Positions 34,705 to 45,904 of a DNA stretch of 64,000 bases are shown piece after piece (within the stretch, counting starts at the first letter, position 1; every line of letters begins with the position of its first letter). The notes beneath the pieces are model-generated. The model made no database searches and was not told where the DNA came from. It saw only the letters and a program-made list of their open reading frames with translations. Source of the stretch: Nonomuraea solani (GTDB lineage Bacteria > Actinomycetota > Actinomycetes > Streptosporangiales > Streptosporangiaceae); contig NZ_FNVT01000030.1 of NCBI RefSeq assembly GCF_900108335.1, forward strand, positions 1 through 64,000, in the 5' to 3' direction. Both the position numbers and the translations under genes were made by a program.

Positions 34705-35363
34705 CGCGGGCTCCTCTGTCCGTAGACGTTCTGATAGCGGTCGTACAGGCGGTCGATGTCGTCCTGCGCGATGGGCAGCGGGTCGCCGAGCTGACGGGCC
34801 ACGTGCACCGTACGGGCCACGTCCTCGCACATGACGGCGGCCTTCACCGCGGACTTCGGATCCTTGCCGATGCTGAACACGCCGTGGTTCTGCATCAGCA
34901 CGGCCTTGGAGCGGTGGCCCTTGAGCGTCTCGACGATGCCCTGGCCGATCGAGTCGTCGCCGATCAGCGCGAACGGGCCGAGCGGGATCTCGCCGCCGAA
35001 CTCGTCGGCCATCGCGGTCAGCACGCACGGGATGGCCTCGCCGCGGGCGGCCCAGGCGGAGGCGTACGTCGAGTGGGTGTGCACGACGCCGCCGACCTCG
35101 GGCATGTTGCGGTAGACGTACGCGTGCGCGGCCGTGTCGCTGGACGGCGAGTGCTCGCCCTCCACCAGGTTGCCGTCGAGGTCGCACACGACCATGTTCT
35201 CCGGCGTCAGCTCGTCGTAGGAGACCCCGGAGGGCTTGATGACGAACAGGTCCTCGCCCGGGACCCGGCCCGAGACGTTGCCCGCCGTCCAGACCACCAG
35301 GTTGTAGCGGACCAGCTCCGCGTGCAGGCCGGCGACTGCCGTTCTCATTGCCTCGCCCCGCAT
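34701..35363 (-). CDS. araD: L-ribulose-5-phosphate 4-epimerase
   Basis: 220 residues of class II aldolase fold. Produces D-xylulose 5-phosphate, linking arabinose breakdown to the pentose phosphate pathway. NLVVWTAGNVSGRVPGEDLF is the phosphate-binding N-terminus; VHTHSTYASAWAARGEAIPC supplies two zinc His residues and LMQNHGVFSIGKD the third. ATG overlaps the araB stop (TGATG) and its own stop overlaps araA, so the three enzymes are translationally coupled. Met6 is an alternative start. Confidence 0.96.
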   Translation of the reverse strand: MRGEAMRTAVAGLHAELVRYNLVVWTAGNVSGRVPGEDLFVIKPSGVSYDELTPENMVVCDLDGNLVEGEHSPSSDTAAHAYVYRNMPEVGGVVHTHSTYASAWAARGEAIPCVLTAMADEFGGEIPLGPFALIGDDSIGQGIVETLKGHRSKAVLMQNHGVFSIGKDPKSAVKAAVMCEDVARTVHVARQLGDPLPIAQDDIDRLYDRYQNVYGQRSPR

Positions 35364-36997
35364 CAGTGGGCCTCGTTCCTGATCGCGCGCAGCGTGTGCA
35401 GCATTCGTCCGTCTCCGAAGAAGTCGTGGAGCCTGCGGTATTCGGCGTAGAGCCGGTCATATGCGTCGGCGCTGGCCTCGTCGGGCGCGTACGCGTTCTC
35501 GGTGCGCTTGCCCATGGCCGCGGCCGCCTCCTCGATGGAGGGGTAGGCCCCGGCGGCGACGGCCGCGTGGATGGCCGAGCCGAGCGCGGGCCCCTGGTCG
35601 GAGCCGATGACCGACAGCGGACGGCGCAGCACGTCCGCGTAGACCTGCATGAGGAAGCGGTTCTTCAGCAGCCCGCCCGCGACGACGAACTCCTCGACCG
35701 GCACGCCCGACTTCTCGAACGTCTCCACGATCATGCGGGCGCCGAACGCGGTGGACTCGATGAGTGCCCGGTAGACGTCCTCGGGCTTGGTGGCCAGGGT
35801 CTGGCCGACGATCACGCCGGAGAGGTTGTGGTCGACGAGCACCGAGCGGTTGCCGCCGAACCAGTCCAGCGCCACCAGGCCGTGCTCGCCGACGGCCTGC
35901 TTCCCGGCCAGCTCGGTGAGCCGCTCGTGGCCGTCGGTGCCGAAGTTGTCGACGTACCAGGCGAAGATGTCGCCGACCGCCGACTGCCCGGCCTCGTAGC
36001 CCCAGAGGCCGGGGACGATGCCGTCGCGGACCACGCCGCACATGCCGGGGACCTCGGCGAGCTGGTCGCTGGGCATGATGTGGCAGGTGGAGGTGCCCAT
36101 GATGGCCACCATCTGGCCGGGACGGACGGCGTCCGCGGCGGCGGAGGTGACGTGCGCGTCCACGTTGCCGACGGCCACGGCCGCGCCCTCGGGCAGGCCG
36201 GTCCACGCGGCGGCCTGGGCGGTCAGGCGCCCGGCGAGGCCGCCCAGCGGGGCCAGCGTGGTGCCGTTGACCTTGTCGCCGACCTCACCGGTGGCGAGTT
36301 TGCCGACGAATCCGGCGAAGCCGGGGTTGAGCTCGGCCAGGAACTCCTCCGACGGGTAGCTCCCGTCCTGGAAGACGCCCTTGTAGCCGACGGTGCAGAT
36401 GTTGCGGCTCTCGACGCCGGTGAGCTGCCAGATGATCCAGTCGGCGGCCTCGATCCAGCGCTCGGTCCTGGCGTACACCTCGGGGGCCTCTTCGAGGAGC
36501 TGCAGGCCCTTGGCGAACTCCCATTCCGAGGAGATCTTGCCGCCGTAGCGCGGCAGCCAGCTCTCACCGCGGCGCGCGGCCAGGTCGTTGATCCGGTCGG
36601 CGTGCGACTGGGCGGCGTGGTGCTTCCAGAGCTTGGGCCAGGCGTGCGGCTCGCCGGGCGTCTGCTCGCACAGCGGTGTGCCGTCCGCCGTGGTCGGCAT
36701 GACGGTGCAGGCGGTGAAGTCGGTGCCGATGCCGGTGATCTCCTCGGGGCGTACGCCCGCGGCGGCCACGGCCCGCGGCACGGCGATCTTGAGCACGTCG
36801 ATCCAGTCCTGCGGCGACTGCAGCGCCCAGTCGGGGCCGAGGCGCACGTCGGAGCCGGGGAGCGTGTGCTCGATGACCCGGTGCGCGTACTCGTGGACGG
36901 CGCTGCCCAGCTCGGCGCCGTCACTCACCCGCACGACGACGGCACGCCCTGAGAGCGTGCCGAAGTCCACTCCGACCACGTAATTGTTAGCGTTCAC
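35363..36997 (-). CDS. araB: Ribulokinase
   Basis: 544 residues of the FGGY kinase family, phosphorylating L-ribulose. VVGVDFGTLSGRAVVVRVSD is the N-terminal ATP-site strand of AraB; later GIGTDFTACTVMP, GKISSEWEFAKGLQLLEEAP, IMGTSTCHIMPSD and VVAGGLLKNRFLMQVYADVL (FGGY signature 2) are visible. I choose the GTG (VNANNYVVGV) behind TGGAG rather than an ATG 11 codons upstream. The GTG lies inside a 14-bp LacI-type operator, so repressor binding would sit on the translation start. First enzyme gene after the repressor at 37.0 kb. Confidence 0.96.
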   Translation of the reverse strand: MNANNYVVGVDFGTLSGRAVVVRVSDGAELGSAVHEYAHRVIEHTLPGSDVRLGPDWALQSPQDWIDVLKIAVPRAVAAAGVRPEEITGIGTDFTACTVMPTTADGTPLCEQTPGEPHAWPKLWKHHAAQSHADRINDLAARRGESWLPRYGGKISSEWEFAKGLQLLEEAPEVYARTERWIEAADWIIWQLTGVESRNICTVGYKGVFQDGSYPSEEFLAELNPGFAGFVGKLATGEVGDKVNGTTLAPLGGLAGRLTAQAAAWTGLPEGAAVAVGNVDAHVTSAAADAVRPGQMVAIMGTSTCHIMPSDQLAEVPGMCGVVRDGIVPGLWGYEAGQSAVGDIFAWYVDNFGTDGHERLTELAGKQAVGEHGLVALDWFGGNRSVLVDHNLSGVIVGQTLATKPEDVYRALIESTAFGARMIVETFEKSGVPVEEFVVAGGLLKNRFLMQVYADVLRRPLSVIGSDQGPALGSAIHAAVAAGAYPSIEEAAAAMGKRTENAYAPDEASADAYDRLYAEYRRLHDFFGDGRMLHTLRAIRNEAH

Positions 36998-36998
36998 A
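36985..36998. promoter_or_regulatory. LacI/AraR-type operator O1 at the araB start
   Basis: TGTTAGCGTTCACA, a CG-centred 14-bp near-palindrome covering the GTG start of araB. Its reverse complement is identical to operator O3 upstream of the ytfQ-like gene. Confidence 0.8.
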
Positions 36999-37034
36999 TT
37001 GAACTCCAGGGAATTTCGGGGGCATGCCAATCAT

Positions 37035-38048
37035 CTACCTGACAGGGGCCGTGCTCGACCTCACCACGAAGCTGGGTCTGACGACCAGGCGCTCGTACGC
37101 GGCGACGCCCACATCGATCTGCCGCAGCAGCACCTCGATGCAGTGCCTGCCGACCACGTCGAAGTCCTGCCTGACCGTCGTGAGCGGCGGCGAGAAGAAC
37201 TCCGACTCCGGGATGTCGTCGAATCCCACCACGCTGATCTGATCGGGAACACGCACCCCCATCTCCGACAGAGCGCGCAGCACGCCGAGCGCCATCTGGT
37301 CGTTGGCCGTGAAGACGGCCGTGACGCCGTCCATCGCGGCCAGGCTCTTGCCCGCCTCGTAGCCGGCACGCGCGCTCCAGTCGCCGGCCAGCGGCTCCGG
37401 CACCGGCCGGCCCGCCTCGACCAGCGCAGAACGCCAGCCCTCGATCCTGCCCTCGGTCTCCAGCCAGTCGGCCGGGCCGCTGACGTGCCAGACGGTCTCG
37501 TGCCCCTGCTGCAGCAGGTGCCGGGTGGCCAGCCTGGCGCCCTCGATCTGGTCGATGCACACCACCGACACGTCGGCGTTGTGCGTGCCCTCGACCGCCA
37601 CCGCCGGCAGGCCGGGCGGCAGGTTCATCAGGGCCCGGGTGGCCGAGCGCTGCGGCGCGACCACCACGACCCCGTCCACGCCCTGCTCGGCGAGGTAGTC
37701 GATGGCGTCGCGCACGCCGGCCTGGTCGATGGACTTCAGGCTCACGATGCTGACGAAGTAGCCCGCGGTCCTGGCCGCCTGCTCGATGCCGTAGATGGTG
37801 CTGGCCGGGCCGTACAGCGTGGTGTCGAAGCTGACCACGCCGAGGGTCCTCGAACGCTTGGTGACCAGGGCGCGGGCGACCAGGTTGCGCCGGTAGCCCA
37901 GCCGGGTGATCGCCTCCTCCACCCGGGCGCGGGTGTCGGAGCGAACGTTCGGGTGATCGTTGAGCACCCGGGAGACCGTCTGATGCGACACGCCCGCCTC
38001 TTTGGCCACGTCGGCCATGACGGGCAGACGGCGCTTGGGGGTGGTCAC
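37035..38048 (-). CDS. LacI family repressor 1, probable L-arabinose regulator
   Basis: 337 residues. HTH and hinge: RRLPVMADVAKEAGVSHQTV, then SRVLNDHPNVRS; periplasmic-binding-like effector domain to the C-terminus (VVGFDDIPESEFFSPPLTTV). By eye roughly three quarters identical to repressor 2 at 47.0 kb, and identical over the DNA-contacting region, so both should read the same operators. GTG start behind GAGAGGAGAG. Lies between the gguB-type permease (35-nt gap) and araB (37-nt gap), probably cotranscribed with both. LacI-type AraR repressors are known in Corynebacterium; naming this one AraR is inference from context. Confidence 0.93.
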   Translation of the reverse strand: MTTPKRRLPVMADVAKEAGVSHQTVSRVLNDHPNVRSDTRARVEEAITRLGYRRNLVARALVTKRSRTLGVVSFDTTLYGPASTIYGIEQAARTAGYFVSIVSLKSIDQAGVRDAIDYLAEQGVDGVVVVAPQRSATRALMNLPPGLPAVAVEGTHNADVSVVCIDQIEGARLATRHLLQQGHETVWHVSGPADWLETEGRIEGWRSALVEAGRPVPEPLAGDWSARAGYEAGKSLAAMDGVTAVFTANDQMALGVLRALSEMGVRVPDQISVVGFDDIPESEFFSPPLTTVRQDFDVVGRHCIEVLLRQIDVGVAAYERLVVRPSFVVRSSTAPVR

Positions 38049-38083
38049 GGTCTCTCCTCTCGGCTGGGCTCTGGAAATCTTAG

Positions 38084-39343
38084 TTACCGGCCTGCGCCCG
38101 CCCTGCGCTTGGTCCAGACGTCGAACGCGACGGCGGCCAGGAGCACGGCGCCCTTGACGAGCATGACGCGCTCGCTGGGCGAGCCGATCAGGGACATGCC
38201 GTTGTTGATGACCGCCATGATCAGACCGCCGGTGATGGCGCCGACGACCTTGCCAACACCGCCCTGGACGGCCGCGCCACCGATGAAGGCCGCCGCGATG
38301 GCGTCCAGCTCGAAGCTGTTACCGGCCGTCGGACCGGCCTGGTTGAGCCGGCCGGCGAAGATGATGCCGGCGATGGCCGACAGCACGCCCATGTTCACGA
38401 AGATCCAGAAGACCACCGACTTGACCTTCACGCCGGACATGACGGCCGCCTGGAGGTTGCCGCCGATGGCGTAGATCTGCCGGCCGAAGACCGTGCGGTT
38501 GGCCATCATCGAGTACGCCAGCACGAGGATCGCCAGCAGCACCAGCACCCACGGCAGGTTCTTGAACCGGGCGAGCTGGATGACCAGGAACATGATCAGC
38601 GCGGCGCCGGCGGCCATCTTCAGCACGAACAGGCCCATCGGCTCGACCATCTGGCCGTAACCCTTGCGGGCGCCCCTGGTGCGCCACTGGGCGGTGACCA
38701 TGCCGACGACCGCGACGACGCCGATCAGCAGGCTGAACAGGTCGGCGCCGCCGAGCGGGCCGAGGCCCACGTTGCCGAGGTAGCTGTTGGTGAAGCCGTT
38801 GGCCAGCGTACGGACCTGGTCGGGGAACGGCCCGATGCCCTGGTTGCCCAGGACGGTGAGGGTCAGCGCCCGGAACAGCAGCATGCCGGCCAGCGTCACG
38901 ATGAACGCCGGGATGCCGAAGTAGGCGATCCAGTAGCCCTGCCACGCCCCGATCAGGGCGCCGGCCACCAGCGTGGCGAGCAGGGCCAGCGGCCATGGCC
39001 AGCCCATGTTCACCATGAGCACCGCCGCCAGCGCTCCCGTGACCGCCACCACCGAGCCGACCGACAGATCGATGTGCCCGGCGATGATGATCAGGATCAT
39101 CCCGATCGCGAGGATCAGGACGTAGGAGTTCTGGACGATGATGTTCGAGATGTTCTGGGGCGTGAGCAGAGCGCCGTCGGTGAGCACCGAGAACAGCGCG
39201 ATGATCAGCGCGAAGGCGATGTAGATGCCGCTGGATCGCAGGTTGAGCGATATGCCGCCGAGCGACACCCGGCCCGGCTGCCGTGGCCCTCCCCCGTCGC
39301 CCTTGGCGCCGACTTTCACGTCGGCGGGCGTGATACTGCTCAT
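38084..39343 (-). CDS. gguB: Sugar ABC transporter permease, GguB/MmsB-like
   Basis: 419-residue CUT2 permease with about ten helices. Conserved segments: ILIIIAGHIDLSVGSVVAVT (the CUT2 signature), YFGIPAFIVTLAGMLLFRAL and FELDAIAAAFIGGAAVQGGV. The long form with an extra central pair of helices (MVEPMGLFVLKMAAGAALIM) is typical of GguB/XylH, which acts as a homodimer. Start Met chosen by context 6 nt after the ATPase stop. Works with the ATPase and the ChvE-like binding protein upstream to import L-arabinose or related monosaccharides. Confidence 0.94.
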   Translation of the reverse strand: MSSITPADVKVGAKGDGGGPRQPGRVSLGGISLNLRSSGIYIAFALIIALFSVLTDGALLTPQNISNIIVQNSYVLILAIGMILIIIAGHIDLSVGSVVAVTGALAAVLMVNMGWPWPLALLATLVAGALIGAWQGYWIAYFGIPAFIVTLAGMLLFRALTLTVLGNQGIGPFPDQVRTLANGFTNSYLGNVGLGPLGGADLFSLLIGVVAVVGMVTAQWRTRGARKGYGQMVEPMGLFVLKMAAGAALIMFLVIQLARFKNLPWVLVLLAILVLAYSMMANRTVFGRQIYAIGGNLQAAVMSGVKVKSVVFWIFVNMGVLSAIAGIIFAGRLNQAGPTAGNSFELDAIAAAFIGGAAVQGGVGKVVGAITGGLIMAVINNGMSLIGSPSERVMLVKGAVLLAAVAFDVWTKRRAGAGR

Positions 39344-39348
39344 CAGAG

Positions 39349-40878
39349 CTACTCCTGTCCCTTGGTCATGAGGTGCATGAGGCGTTCCTGGGTGGCCTCC
39401 TGGCGGGGCACCTCGCCGGTGATGCGACCTTCGGAGAGTGTGTAGATGCGGTCGCACAGGCCGAGCAGCTCAGGCAACTCGGAAGAGATCACCAGCACGG
39501 CCTTGCCCTGGTCGGCCAGCCGGTTGATGATCGTGTAGATCTCGTACTTGGCACCCACGTCGATGCCGCGGGTGGGCTCGTCGAGGATGAGCACGTCAGG
39601 TTCGGTCAGGATCCACTTGGAGAGCACGACCTTCTGCTGGTTGCCGCCGCTCAGCTTGCCGACGACGCTGTTGACGCTGGGCGCCTTGATGTTCATGCTC
39701 TTGTGGAACTGCTCGGCGACCTTGTATTCCTCGTTCTCGTTGACCCAGCCGTTCTTGGCCAGGCCCCTGAGTCCGGCGGCGCTGATGTTGCGCTTGATGT
39801 CCTCGATGAGGTTGAGGCCGTAGCGCTTGCGGTCTTCGGTGGCGTAGGCGATGCCGTGCCTGATCGCGTCCTGGACGTTGTTGATCTCGACCGGCTTGCC
39901 GTCCTTGAAGACCTTGCCGGAGATGTGCACCCCGTACGTCCGCCCGAACACGCTCATCGCCAGCTCGGTACGCCCGGCGCCCATCAGCCCCGCCAGGCCC
40001 ACGATCTCACCGCGCCGCAGCGAGAGCGCGGCACCGTCGACCACCTTCCGGCCGGGCTGGCTCGGGCTGTAGACCGTCCAGTCCTCGATCCGTAGCGCCT
40101 CGGCGCCGATGGTCGGCTCGTGCGGCGGGAAACGGTTGTCGAGGGCGCGCCCGACCATGCCGGAGATGATGCGGTCCTCCGAGACGTTGTCGGTGGCCAT
40201 GTCCAGCGTCTCGATCGTCCGGCCGTCGCGAATGATCGTGACGGAGTCGGCGATCGCGGTCACCTCGTTGAGCTTGTGCGAGATGATCACGCAGGTGATG
40301 CCCTCGTCCCGCAGCCCGCGCAGCAGGTCGAGCAGGTGCGCGGAGTCGTCGTCGTTGAGCGCGGCGGTCGGCTCGTCGAGGATCAGCAGCTTGACCTCTT
40401 TCGAGAGCGCCTTGGCGATCTCAACGAGCTGCTGCTTGCCCACGCCGATGTCGGAGATCGGCGTCGTCGGGTTCTCACGCAGGCCGACCCGCCGCATCAG
40501 CGCGCCGGCCTCGTAGTTGGTACGGTTCCAGTCGATGAAGCCGCGCTTGGCGCGTTCGTTGCCGAGGAAGATGTTCTCCGCGATCGACAGCTGCGGGCTG
40601 AGCGCCAGCTCCTGGTGGATGATGACGATGCCGGCGTGCTCGCTGTCGCGAATGCCGCCGAACTCGCAGCGCTTGCCCTCGAAGGAGATCTCGCCTTCGT
40701 ACTCGCCGTGCGGGTAGACCCCGGACAGCACCTTCATCAGCGTCGACTTGCCGGCGCCGTTCTCACCGCAAATAGCGTGGATCTCGCCCCGCCGCACCGA
40801 CAGGGTGACGTCCTGCAGCGCCTTCACGCCGGGGAACGTCTTGGTGATCCCGCTCATCCGCAAGATGTGCTCGGTCAT
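39349..40878 (-). CDS. gguA: Sugar ABC transporter ATP-binding protein, GguA/MmsA-like
   Basis: 509 residues with two fused ABC domains as in all CUT2 ATPases. First half: Walker A GENGAGKST, signature VGKQQ with Walker B LLILDEPTAAL. Second half: degenerate P-loop GLMGAGRTE, signature LSGGNQQKV and LILDEPTRGIDVG. The start follows GAGGGG. Drives import through the GguB-type permease. Preceded by a strong hairpin after the binding-protein gene. Confidence 0.95.
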   Translation of the reverse strand: MTEHILRMSGITKTFPGVKALQDVTLSVRRGEIHAICGENGAGKSTLMKVLSGVYPHGEYEGEISFEGKRCEFGGIRDSEHAGIVIIHQELALSPQLSIAENIFLGNERAKRGFIDWNRTNYEAGALMRRVGLRENPTTPISDIGVGKQQLVEIAKALSKEVKLLILDEPTAALNDDDSAHLLDLLRGLRDEGITCVIISHKLNEVTAIADSVTIIRDGRTIETLDMATDNVSEDRIISGMVGRALDNRFPPHEPTIGAEALRIEDWTVYSPSQPGRKVVDGAALSLRRGEIVGLAGLMGAGRTELAMSVFGRTYGVHISGKVFKDGKPVEINNVQDAIRHGIAYATEDRKRYGLNLIEDIKRNISAAGLRGLAKNGWVNENEEYKVAEQFHKSMNIKAPSVNSVVGKLSGGNQQKVVLSKWILTEPDVLILDEPTRGIDVGAKYEIYTIINRLADQGKAVLVISSELPELLGLCDRIYTLSEGRITGEVPRQEATQERLMHLMTKGQE

Positions 40879-40897
40879 ATGCCCCTCACTCAGGGAG

Positions 40898-40925
40898 ACC
40901 CCGGGGGCGCGACGGCCCCCGGGGT
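40898..40925 (-). terminator. Hairpin between binding-protein and ATPase genes
   Basis: A perfect 11-bp GC stem (ACCCCGGGGGC and complement) with a 6-nt loop directly downstream of the chvE-like stop. In transport operons such structures attenuate or protect the message so that the binding protein is made in excess. The other sugar transporter has the same arrangement. Confidence 0.75.
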
Positions 40926-40933
40926 TCGCGCCC

Positions 40934-42058
40934 TTACTTGAGCTGGTCCTCGGTGTAGTAGTTGCCGCCGACGATGACTTCCTTGTAGTTGCTCTTGTCC
41001 ACGATGACCGGGTCGAGCAGGTACGAGGGAACGACCTTGTTGCCGTTGTCATAGTCCTTGGTGTTGTTCACCTCGGGCTTGCCGCCCTTGAGCACGGCGT
41101 CGGCCATCTTCACCGTCTGCTCGGCGAGCTTGCGAGTGTCCTTGAAGATGGTGGAGTACTGCTCGTCGGCGATGATCGACTTGACCGAGGCGAGCTCGGC
41201 GTCCTGGCCGGTCACGGTCGGATACGGCTGACCGCTGGTGCCGTAGCCGGAGCTCTTCAGCGCCGACAGGATGCCGATGGACAGACCGTCGTACGGCGAC
41301 AGCACACCGTTGACCTTGGTGCTGCCGGTGTAGGTCTTGGTGAGGATGTCCTCCATGCGCTTCTGCGCGGTGGCCGGGTCCCAGCGCAGGATGGCGGCGG
41401 TCTTGAAGTCCGTCTGGCCGCTCGGCACCTTCAGGGTGCCGTCGTCGATCTTCGGCTTCAGCACCGACATCGCGCCCTCCCAGAAGAAGGTGGCGTTGTT
41501 GTCGTCGGGCGAGCCGCCGAACAGCTCGACGTTGAACGGGCCCTTCTTGCCGTCCTCGACGCCCAGGCCCTTCAGCAGCGAGGTCGCCTGCTGCACGCCG
41601 ACCTTGAAGTTGTCGAAGGTGGCGTAGTAGTCGACGTTCGGGCTGTTGCGGATCAGCCGGTCGTAGGCGATGACCGGGATCTTCGCGTCGGCGGCCTGCT
41701 GGAGCTGGGAGGTGATGGCGGTGCCGTCGATCGAGGCGATGATCAGGAGCTTGGCGCCCTTGGTGATCTGGTTCTCGATCTGGTTGGCCTGCGTCGGGAT
41801 GTCGTTCTCGGCGTACTGCAGGTCGACCTTGTAGCCGAGCTTCTCGAGCTGCTCCTTGACGTTGTCGCCGTCGTGGATCCAGCGCTCGGAGGACTTCGTC
41901 GGCATGGTGACACCGATGAGGGCGCCCGCGTTACCGGCGGCGGCCGAGGTCGAGGCCTCGGCGTCCACGGTCTTCGTGCTCGAGCCACAGGCCGTCATGG
42001 TCGCGGCGAGCGCGATGGCGGACACCACGCCCCCGATTCGTCCCAACCTCATGTGCAT
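40934..42058 (-). CDS. chvE: Sugar ABC transporter substrate-binding lipoprotein, ChvE-like
   Basis: 374 residues. Lipoprotein signal VVSAIALAATMTACG (Cys at about 24), then a type I periplasmic-binding fold: LIGVTMPTKSSERWIHDGDN, AKIPVIAYDRLIRNSPNVDY, VELFGGSPDDNNATFFWEGA and GQDAELASVKSIIADEQYST match the multiple-monosaccharide ChvE group (arabinose, xylose, galactose, glucose). First gene of chvE-gguA-gguB-lacI, driven by a promoter overlapped by operator O2. Confidence 0.94.
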   Translation of the reverse strand: MHMRLGRIGGVVSAIALAATMTACGSSTKTVDAEASTSAAAGNAGALIGVTMPTKSSERWIHDGDNVKEQLEKLGYKVDLQYAENDIPTQANQIENQITKGAKLLIIASIDGTAITSQLQQAADAKIPVIAYDRLIRNSPNVDYYATFDNFKVGVQQATSLLKGLGVEDGKKGPFNVELFGGSPDDNNATFFWEGAMSVLKPKIDDGTLKVPSGQTDFKTAAILRWDPATAQKRMEDILTKTYTGSTKVNGVLSPYDGLSIGILSALKSSGYGTSGQPYPTVTGQDAELASVKSIIADEQYSTIFKDTRKLAEQTVKMADAVLKGGKPEVNNTKDYDNGNKVVPSYLLDPVIVDKSNYKEVIVGGNYYTEDQLK

Positions 42059-42169
42059 CCCTTTCCATGGGGGTTGCGGCAGCGCAGGACGCGGCGACTG
42101 CCGATAGAGCGAAGGATTCGATCACCGAACGTGACGAATCAGAACAAAGTTCGCGTTCGTATCCGCCGA

Positions 42170-42197
42170 TTGTTATCGCTAACAAAGTGTATGTCAA
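42170..42197 (-). promoter_or_regulatory. Promoter of the chvE-like operon
   Basis: On the minus strand TTGACA is followed after 16 nt by TAACAA, about 112-139 nt upstream of the ATG. Operator O2 covers the -10 and much of the spacer, the standard geometry for repression. A TATGTCA-N6-TGACATA dyad overlaps the -35 side and might bind another factor. Confidence 0.6.
42171..42184. promoter_or_regulatory. LacI/AraR-type operator O2 (chvE-like operon)
   Basis: TGTTATCGCTAACA, CG-centred, with TGTTA/TAACA arms. Overlaps the -10 of the chvE-like promoter. Confidence 0.8.
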
Positions 42198-42246
42198 CGC
42201 TCTGACATAACCCGACGGTAACTCTTAAGAAACTTTTATGGGCAGG

Positions 42247-43242
42247 TCAGCGGCGTGAGCGGGCTGAGAAGAGCCTCTGCAGCAAGATGAAGACGAAGAG
42301 CAACATTCCGATGAAGATCTTGGTCCACCACGAGGAGAGCGTCCCTTCGAACGTGATGATCGTCTGGATCAACCCGAGCACGAGAACCCCGAGCACCGTG
42401 CCGAACAGAAAGCCGCTGCCGCCGGTCAGCAGGGTCCCGCCGATCACCACCGCGGCGATCACGTCCAGCTCCATGCCCACGGCGTGCAGGCCATAACCCG
42501 AGAGCATGTAGAACGACAACAGCACCCCGCCGAGCGCCGAGCAGAACCCGCTGATGGTGTAGACGGCGATCTTCGTCCGGCCCACGGGCAGGCCCATGAG
42601 CAGCGCCGACTGCTCGCTGCCGCCGGTGGCGTAGACCGCGCGGCCGAGCCGGGTGTAGTGCAGCACGTACGCCGCCACCCCCACGACCACCACCGCGATG
42701 ATCACACTCGGTGAGATCCACAGCCCGGCGAAAAGATCGACCTTGGTCTGCGCGAACGCCGTGAACGTCGGGTCGTCGATCGGGATCGAGTCGGTGCCGA
42801 TCGTGTAGCACAGCCCCCTGGCCAGGAACATGCCCGCCAGCGTCACGATGAACGGCTGGATGTCGAAGGCGTGCACGATGTACCCCATCACCAGCCCCAG
42901 CCCGGACCCGATGGCCAGCACCAGCGGAATCACCAGGTACGGCGGCCACCCCGGCCCCTCCATGAGGCTGGCCGAGATCATCGTGGACAGCGCCACCACC
43001 GACCCCACCGACAGGTCGATGCCCCCGGTGAGGATCACGAACGTCATCCCGACCGCCACCACCAGCAGGAAGGCGTTGTCGACGAAGACGTTCAGGATCA
43101 CCTGCCCGCTGGCGAACCCCTCGTAGCGGATCCCGCCCACCACGAACATGGCCAGGAACAGGCACCCGGTCACCAGGACAGGGAGATATTTGGTCGGCAC
43201 GGAGGTCCGGCCGAGAGTCATCGTGGTCACGCTCGTGTTCAT
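42247..43242 (-). CDS. yjfF: Sugar ABC transporter permease, YjfF-like
   Basis: 331-residue CUT2 permease, about nine helices. MTFVILTGGIDLSVGSVVAL is the family signature; FDIQPFIVTLAGMFLARGLC, then MELDVIAAVVIGGTLLTGGS match YjfF, one of two permeases in the E. coli galactofuranose transporter. Starts 4 nt after the YtfT-like stop behind GGAGTGAGG. Last gene of the ytfQ-ytfR-ytfT-yjfF set. Confidence 0.92.
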   Translation of the reverse strand: MNTSVTTMTLGRTSVPTKYLPVLVTGCLFLAMFVVGGIRYEGFASGQVILNVFVDNAFLLVVAVGMTFVILTGGIDLSVGSVVALSTMISASLMEGPGWPPYLVIPLVLAIGSGLGLVMGYIVHAFDIQPFIVTLAGMFLARGLCYTIGTDSIPIDDPTFTAFAQTKVDLFAGLWISPSVIIAVVVVGVAAYVLHYTRLGRAVYATGGSEQSALLMGLPVGRTKIAVYTISGFCSALGGVLLSFYMLSGYGLHAVGMELDVIAAVVIGGTLLTGGSGFLFGTVLGVLVLGLIQTIITFEGTLSSWWTKIFIGMLLFVFILLQRLFSARSRR

Positions 43243-43246
43243 TGCC

Positions 43247-44343
43247 TCACTCCGTTCGGCGGGCTCGGTCGCCATATGCCGTCGCCTTCCCCCGCTCTGG
43301 TCGCTCCGCTCCCGCCGCTCCTCCAGGTGACGGCACCCCCTCGCGCACCCGCGCCTTCTCCTCGGAAACCGGGCTGGGCGGAGCCGTACGCCGCCGGCGG
43401 AACGCCTTCTCGCGGAAGGACGGGGACTGGATGAGGCAGACCGCCGTCACGACCAGCGCCTTGAACAGCAGCGTGGTCTCCGGCGGCACGCCGATCGAGT
43501 AGATCGTCGTCGTCAGGGTCTGGATGATCAGCGCGCCCAGCACCGTCCCGCCGAGCGAGAACCGCCCGCCGGCCAGCGACGTGCCGCCGATCACCACGGC
43601 CAGGATGGCGTCCAGCTCGATCCACAGGCCGGCGTTGTTGCCATCGGCGCTGGAGACGTTCGAGCTGATCATCAGGCCGGCCACGCCCGCGCACAGGGCG
43701 GCGAACGCGTAGACCATGATGATGATCCCGCGCGACCTGATGCCCGCCAGCCGGCTCGCCTCCGCGTTGCCGCCGACGGACTCGATCAGCATGCCCAGCG
43801 CCAGCCGCCTGGTCAGGAACACGGTGATGGCCAGCACGGCGATGACGATGAGGATGCCGAACGGCACGGTCAGCCAGTAGCCGCCGCCGATCACCTTGTA
43901 CTCGGGGCTGTTGACGGTGATGATCTGGCCGTCGGTGATGAGCTGGGCCAGGCCGCGACCGGCCACCATGAGGATGAGCGTGGCGATGATCGGCTGGATG
44001 CCGATGCCCGCGACCAGGAACCCGTTCCAGGCCCCCAGCACCAGGCACAGCCCGAGCGCCAGCGCCACCGCGGTGAACAGGCCGGCGTCCTGGCTGATCT
44101 GCAGGCAGGCCAGCGCGCCCGAGATCGCCACCACCGAGCCCACCGACAGGTCGATACCGCCGGTCGCGATGACCAGCGTCATCCCCAGGGACACCAGGAT
44201 CAGCGGGGCGCCGAAGCGCAGGATGTCGATCAGGCTGCCGTACAGGTGGCCGTCCCTGACCTGGATCGAGAAGAAGCTGGGCGTGAAGAACACGTTCAGC
44301 ACCAGCAGCAGCGCCAGGACCGCCAGCGGCCACAGCAGGCGTC

Positions 44344-44347
<4 letters not shown>
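43247..44347 (-). CDS. ytfT: Sugar ABC transporter permease, YtfT-like
   Basis: 366 residues. MTLVIATGGIDLSVGSVVAI and IGIQPIIATLILMVAGRGLA, WIELDAILAVVIGGTSLAGG mark a CUT2 permease of the YtfT type, expected to pair with YjfF as a heterodimer. ATG overlaps the ATPase stop (ATGA). The last 50 residues form a hydrophilic, Arg/Pro/Glu-rich tail (SPVSEEKARVREGVPSPGG) not usual for the family; it runs to 4 nt before yjfF. Confidence 0.92.
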
Positions 44348-45855
<1,508 letters not shown>

Positions 45856-45904
45856 GCTTGCCTTCCTTCCACTGATGTCTTTCTCAGCGCTGTCTTTCTC
45901 AGCG

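Noticed and set aside
42140..42160. GTTCGCGTTCGT as a further LacI-type operator
   Set aside because: Lacks the TGTTA/TAACA arms that define the other six sites.
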